Source of the DNA: Mesostigma viride
Lineage: Eukaryota > Streptophyta > Mesostigmatophyceae > Mesostigmatales > Mesostigmataceae
Length of the DNA stretch: 64,000 nt
Direction of reading: 5' to 3'
Assembly: GCA_009746045.1 (NCBI GenBank)
Contig: RPFO01000846.1
Coordinates: 1 to 64,000 of the forward strand
Below are positions 61,617 through 64,000 of the stretch, piece after piece. A model generated the notes under the pieces. The model saw nothing but the letters and a program-made list of their open reading frames with translations. It ran no database searches and had not been told where the DNA came from. The number at the start of each line of letters is the position of its first letter. Within the stretch, counting starts at the first letter, position 1. The position numbers and the translations under genes are program-made.

Positions 61617-63340
61617 TTACAACATTCGGTCGCACACCACCATGCAGATGACCAAGGCTGGCTAAGTCCGGAATCCCCCCGTTTTGCGAACGGAGACGGT
61701 GCCAACGTATACATGACGCACTGCACCTGCCTCTGTCCGCCGTTGGATTCAGCAGATCGACGAACCTGGCAGCATCCCGCGCAAAAATTTTTTGAACGTC
61801 TTTCGCCAAAAGGCACCAACGGCAGCTACACAAACGGCCGGACCGCACGCCTCGCGCGGGGCCCGCACGCCCCGCGCGGCTGCGTGCGGATCGGCTAAAC
61901 TCCGTACTGCTTGGTACAAGTACAGAGGCCTCAGGAGCTAAGGCTGTACCGTTTCAGTAGACTTCTACCAATGAGCCCGTGACTAACCAACACTACCGTA
62001 CACTGACCGTAATATCTACCATTTGAATGACTGAGAAAATGTCCGTTTGATCAAAAGGGATCGACGACATCGAAAGCGTTGGCGAGCAGACTCAAACTTG
62101 CAACGGGTGACTTAGCGGCTATCACGGCGGCGGGTGGCACCAGAAAGATGGCGGTCGGTTGCTACCCACCCATGGATACCGGACTCGAGCCGAACACTTA
62201 CATCGACACACATGCTAGCTGGCCAAATTTCGTGATGTCTCCTTTCCCTTCCTCCACGGATACCTACATTGTCCAGTTTCATTGGTCATCCTGCAGGCTT
62301 CCTGAGTTTTATCGCCAAATTATGTTGGATGCGTTCCTGGAAATGTCGACTGAGCCGGACTTCATGGTCACGGTTGATTAGTGAGGTGCCAGTGGTCTCA
62401 CTGGCGCAGACGCCCTAGCGTGGCTCGATTTGTGATCCCGATGGCGACTGGTTAGCCACGGAGGGCCGGCATTGACCATCAACGGTCGATGCCGGCCCTC
62501 CATGTAGAGATTGTAAATGCGTCAAGGACAGACAGTAGTTAATAAACGAGTGGACCTCTCAATGCTCAATGGCCTAACGCATGTGTTTATTACAATAAAT
62601 CACAAGCCCCGCACCCAACGTGCACAAGGGCATTTAGCATTGTCGACAAGCAACGCTCTGCCTGGCTGCCACGTCTGGAGCAGCCGACAGTGGCCGTTGG
62701 GCTCTGTGGTGCAGCCTGAGTGGCGCGACGCCACTGCTAGACTCTCAGGACCTTAGTCCAACATCCGACACCTCAATGTCAGTCCCGAGTGGGTACTGGC
62801 GACGCCGTACCGCCAATCCTACTTGGGTACTGGCGTCCGTCACCAGGACTCGGCTATCGAATAGTCTAGCCTGCCGAATCACATATAGCCGGGACTTCTG
62901 ACCGAGCCTACACGTGCGAAACCCCAGATAGCACATTGCTATCTGGTACTTAGCCTATGTCCACGACTAGAGGCTAACTCCAGTTTTATTCTTTTTTTTT
63001 TTTTTTTTTTAAGGCATCAGTGCTGCACCTCCAGTTTTTATTCCTTTTTGTTTTTTTCAGGTACTTGGCAATATCATGAATAAGACATTGGTACAGGAAA
63101 ACTCATATCAGACCACAATGGACGTTGTGAATTAAAGCGCCCACAGACCCCATTGCCTTTAAATCTGACAGTGTCTTTGAGGTTTCTGAACCTAGGATCC
63201 CCTGTTTGTACAAGTCAGTGGAGTGATGAGTGGCTATGGAAAAACCAGGGGGCACATCAAGAAATTATTATGTTTGTTGCCAAGTTGCCACCAGCTGGGA
63301 AAGACCATAGTCTGCACCATTAGTCTGGAGTGCCCTATTT
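61617..63340. other. Intergenic; hairpin and homopolymer only
   Basis: No gene is supported; a 100-codon plus frame at 62079-62381 has no recognised domain. A near-perfect hairpin lies at about 62460-62501 and a T-run of over 20 at 62990-63010. Confidence 0.5.
62459..62502. other. 18-bp inverted repeat (hairpin)
   Basis: GGAGGGCCGGCATTGACC is followed after a few bases by GGTCGATGCCGGCCCTCC, with one mismatch. It could be a terminator-like or transposon-end structure; no adjoining gene is recognised. Confidence 0.7.
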
Positions 63341-63342
63341 CA

Positions 63343-63930
63343 TCATCCATTTGTCTGACTAGACAGATAGGGATTCATTGCATCACACAGAAGCTGGTAC
63401 TGGGTTGCTGCTAATGACGGAATCTTGGTCAATGCGTCAGCCAGGTTCTCCTCGTCTGGCAGATGCTGCCAGCTGGAAAAATAGCTTGTTTCCTGTTTCA
63501 AAATCACCCAGTCCAGATCAGTATGCACAGCAGCAGTCACAGATTTCTTGTTAAGGAAACTAATGACTGACTGACTGTCAGTGTGTAAGTGAGCATGCAC
63601 ATCAGCCTTGCTGCCAGCCTGAGTTTGCAACCAGGTTAGTATGTGCTGAAGGGATCGAGCATGCTGCACAGCAGACACCACAGCACGGCACTCAGCAGAG
63701 TTACTGCCAACAGCTTTTCTGCGATGCAATCTGCTGTACCACGACACCATGGACATATAGTCTCCCTTGTTGGTAAGGAAGAACACCCCAGCCTCCCTGG
63801 CATCCATTTTTGTTATTACCCTACTCTCCATGGAGCTGTCCATCAGACAGTTAATGTGAATATCTTCCATGAGGTTGAGTGGATGAATGACAAGGGAAGG
63901 TCCAGCCTTAGTAGCTTCTGGAGATCCTTA
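63343..63930 (-). pseudogene. Copia-like retrotransposon RNase H fragment
   Basis: The minus strand reads LNLMEDIHINCLMDSSM, VSWYSRLHRRKAVGSNSAEC, LHTDSQSVISFLNKKS and LPDEENLADALTKI. This is the order seen in copia-type RNase H: an acidic residue in a D-rich strand, SAE, a DSQS strand, then ADALTK near the end. The frame opens only at about 63930; upstream to the window edge another frame holds VVSRIDDTVLQTMKPKDLQK, so the polyprotein is truncated or frameshifted. The rest would lie beyond 64000. Confidence 0.7.
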
Positions 63931-64000
63931 GGTTTCATGGTTTGTAATACTGTGTCATCAATCCTGCTGACCACTGCCAGATGAGGTGCACAGATAGCAC

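Noticed and set aside
62079-62381. 100-codon plus-strand frame
   Set aside because: No recognisable domain, no supporting neighbours and length close to chance; kept as unassigned.

Overview
The window is nuclear DNA of a eukaryote. Genes are broken by GT-AG introns, protein-coding DNA is GC-rich, simple repeats are huge, and broken LINEs and DNA transposons fill most of the space. A kinase-homology/guanylate-cyclase protein, a large membrane-anchored subtilase and a transposon that encodes an HUH nuclease together suggest a free-living protist, most plausibly a green alga. The taxon is an inference; no rRNA or organellar marker is present.

Layout. 1-2500: simple-sequence DNA and a small inverted-repeat element. 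2718-5249 (+): last exon of a receptor-type guanylate cyclase. 5250-6985: nothing recognised. 6988-20280: nested transposable elements. These are LINE 3' ends, two antisense LINE ORF1 copies, and a LINE reverse transcriptase split by a 1.75-kb insert. A 2.3-kb TTAA-flanked element follows. 20659-36188 (-): a nine-exon gene whose reconstructed splice phases all agree. It encodes a 2616-residue type I membrane subtilase with signal peptide, prodomain, Asp/His/Asn/Ser catalytic residues, PA-like insert, beta-sandwich, about seven Ig-like repeats, a transmembrane helix and a cytoplasmic tail ending in a UBZ-like zinc finger. 38345-46350: more LINE pieces and a 3.4-kb (CATC)n/(GATG)n inverted block. 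47276-48384 (-): a broken unrecognised gene.

48521-52782: two head-to-tail units that share 5' and 3' ends. The longer encodes a spliced zinc-finger plus HUH Rep-like nuclease without a helicase, so it is a rolling-circle-type transposon distinct from Helitrons, next to a non-autonomous relative. 53140-58275: LINE fragments, one interrupted by two DNA transposons including a textbook CACTA element with a 3-bp duplication. 59359-61616 (-): a two-exon unrecognised proline-rich/coiled-coil gene with a 4-base frameshifting insertion. 63343-63930 (-): retrotransposon RNase H fragment at the right edge.

A recurring theme is that different LINE-like families end in a short hairpin followed by (TTAA)n. 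This looks like a shared 3' recognition signal, and in one family a (CATC)n array sits just before it.
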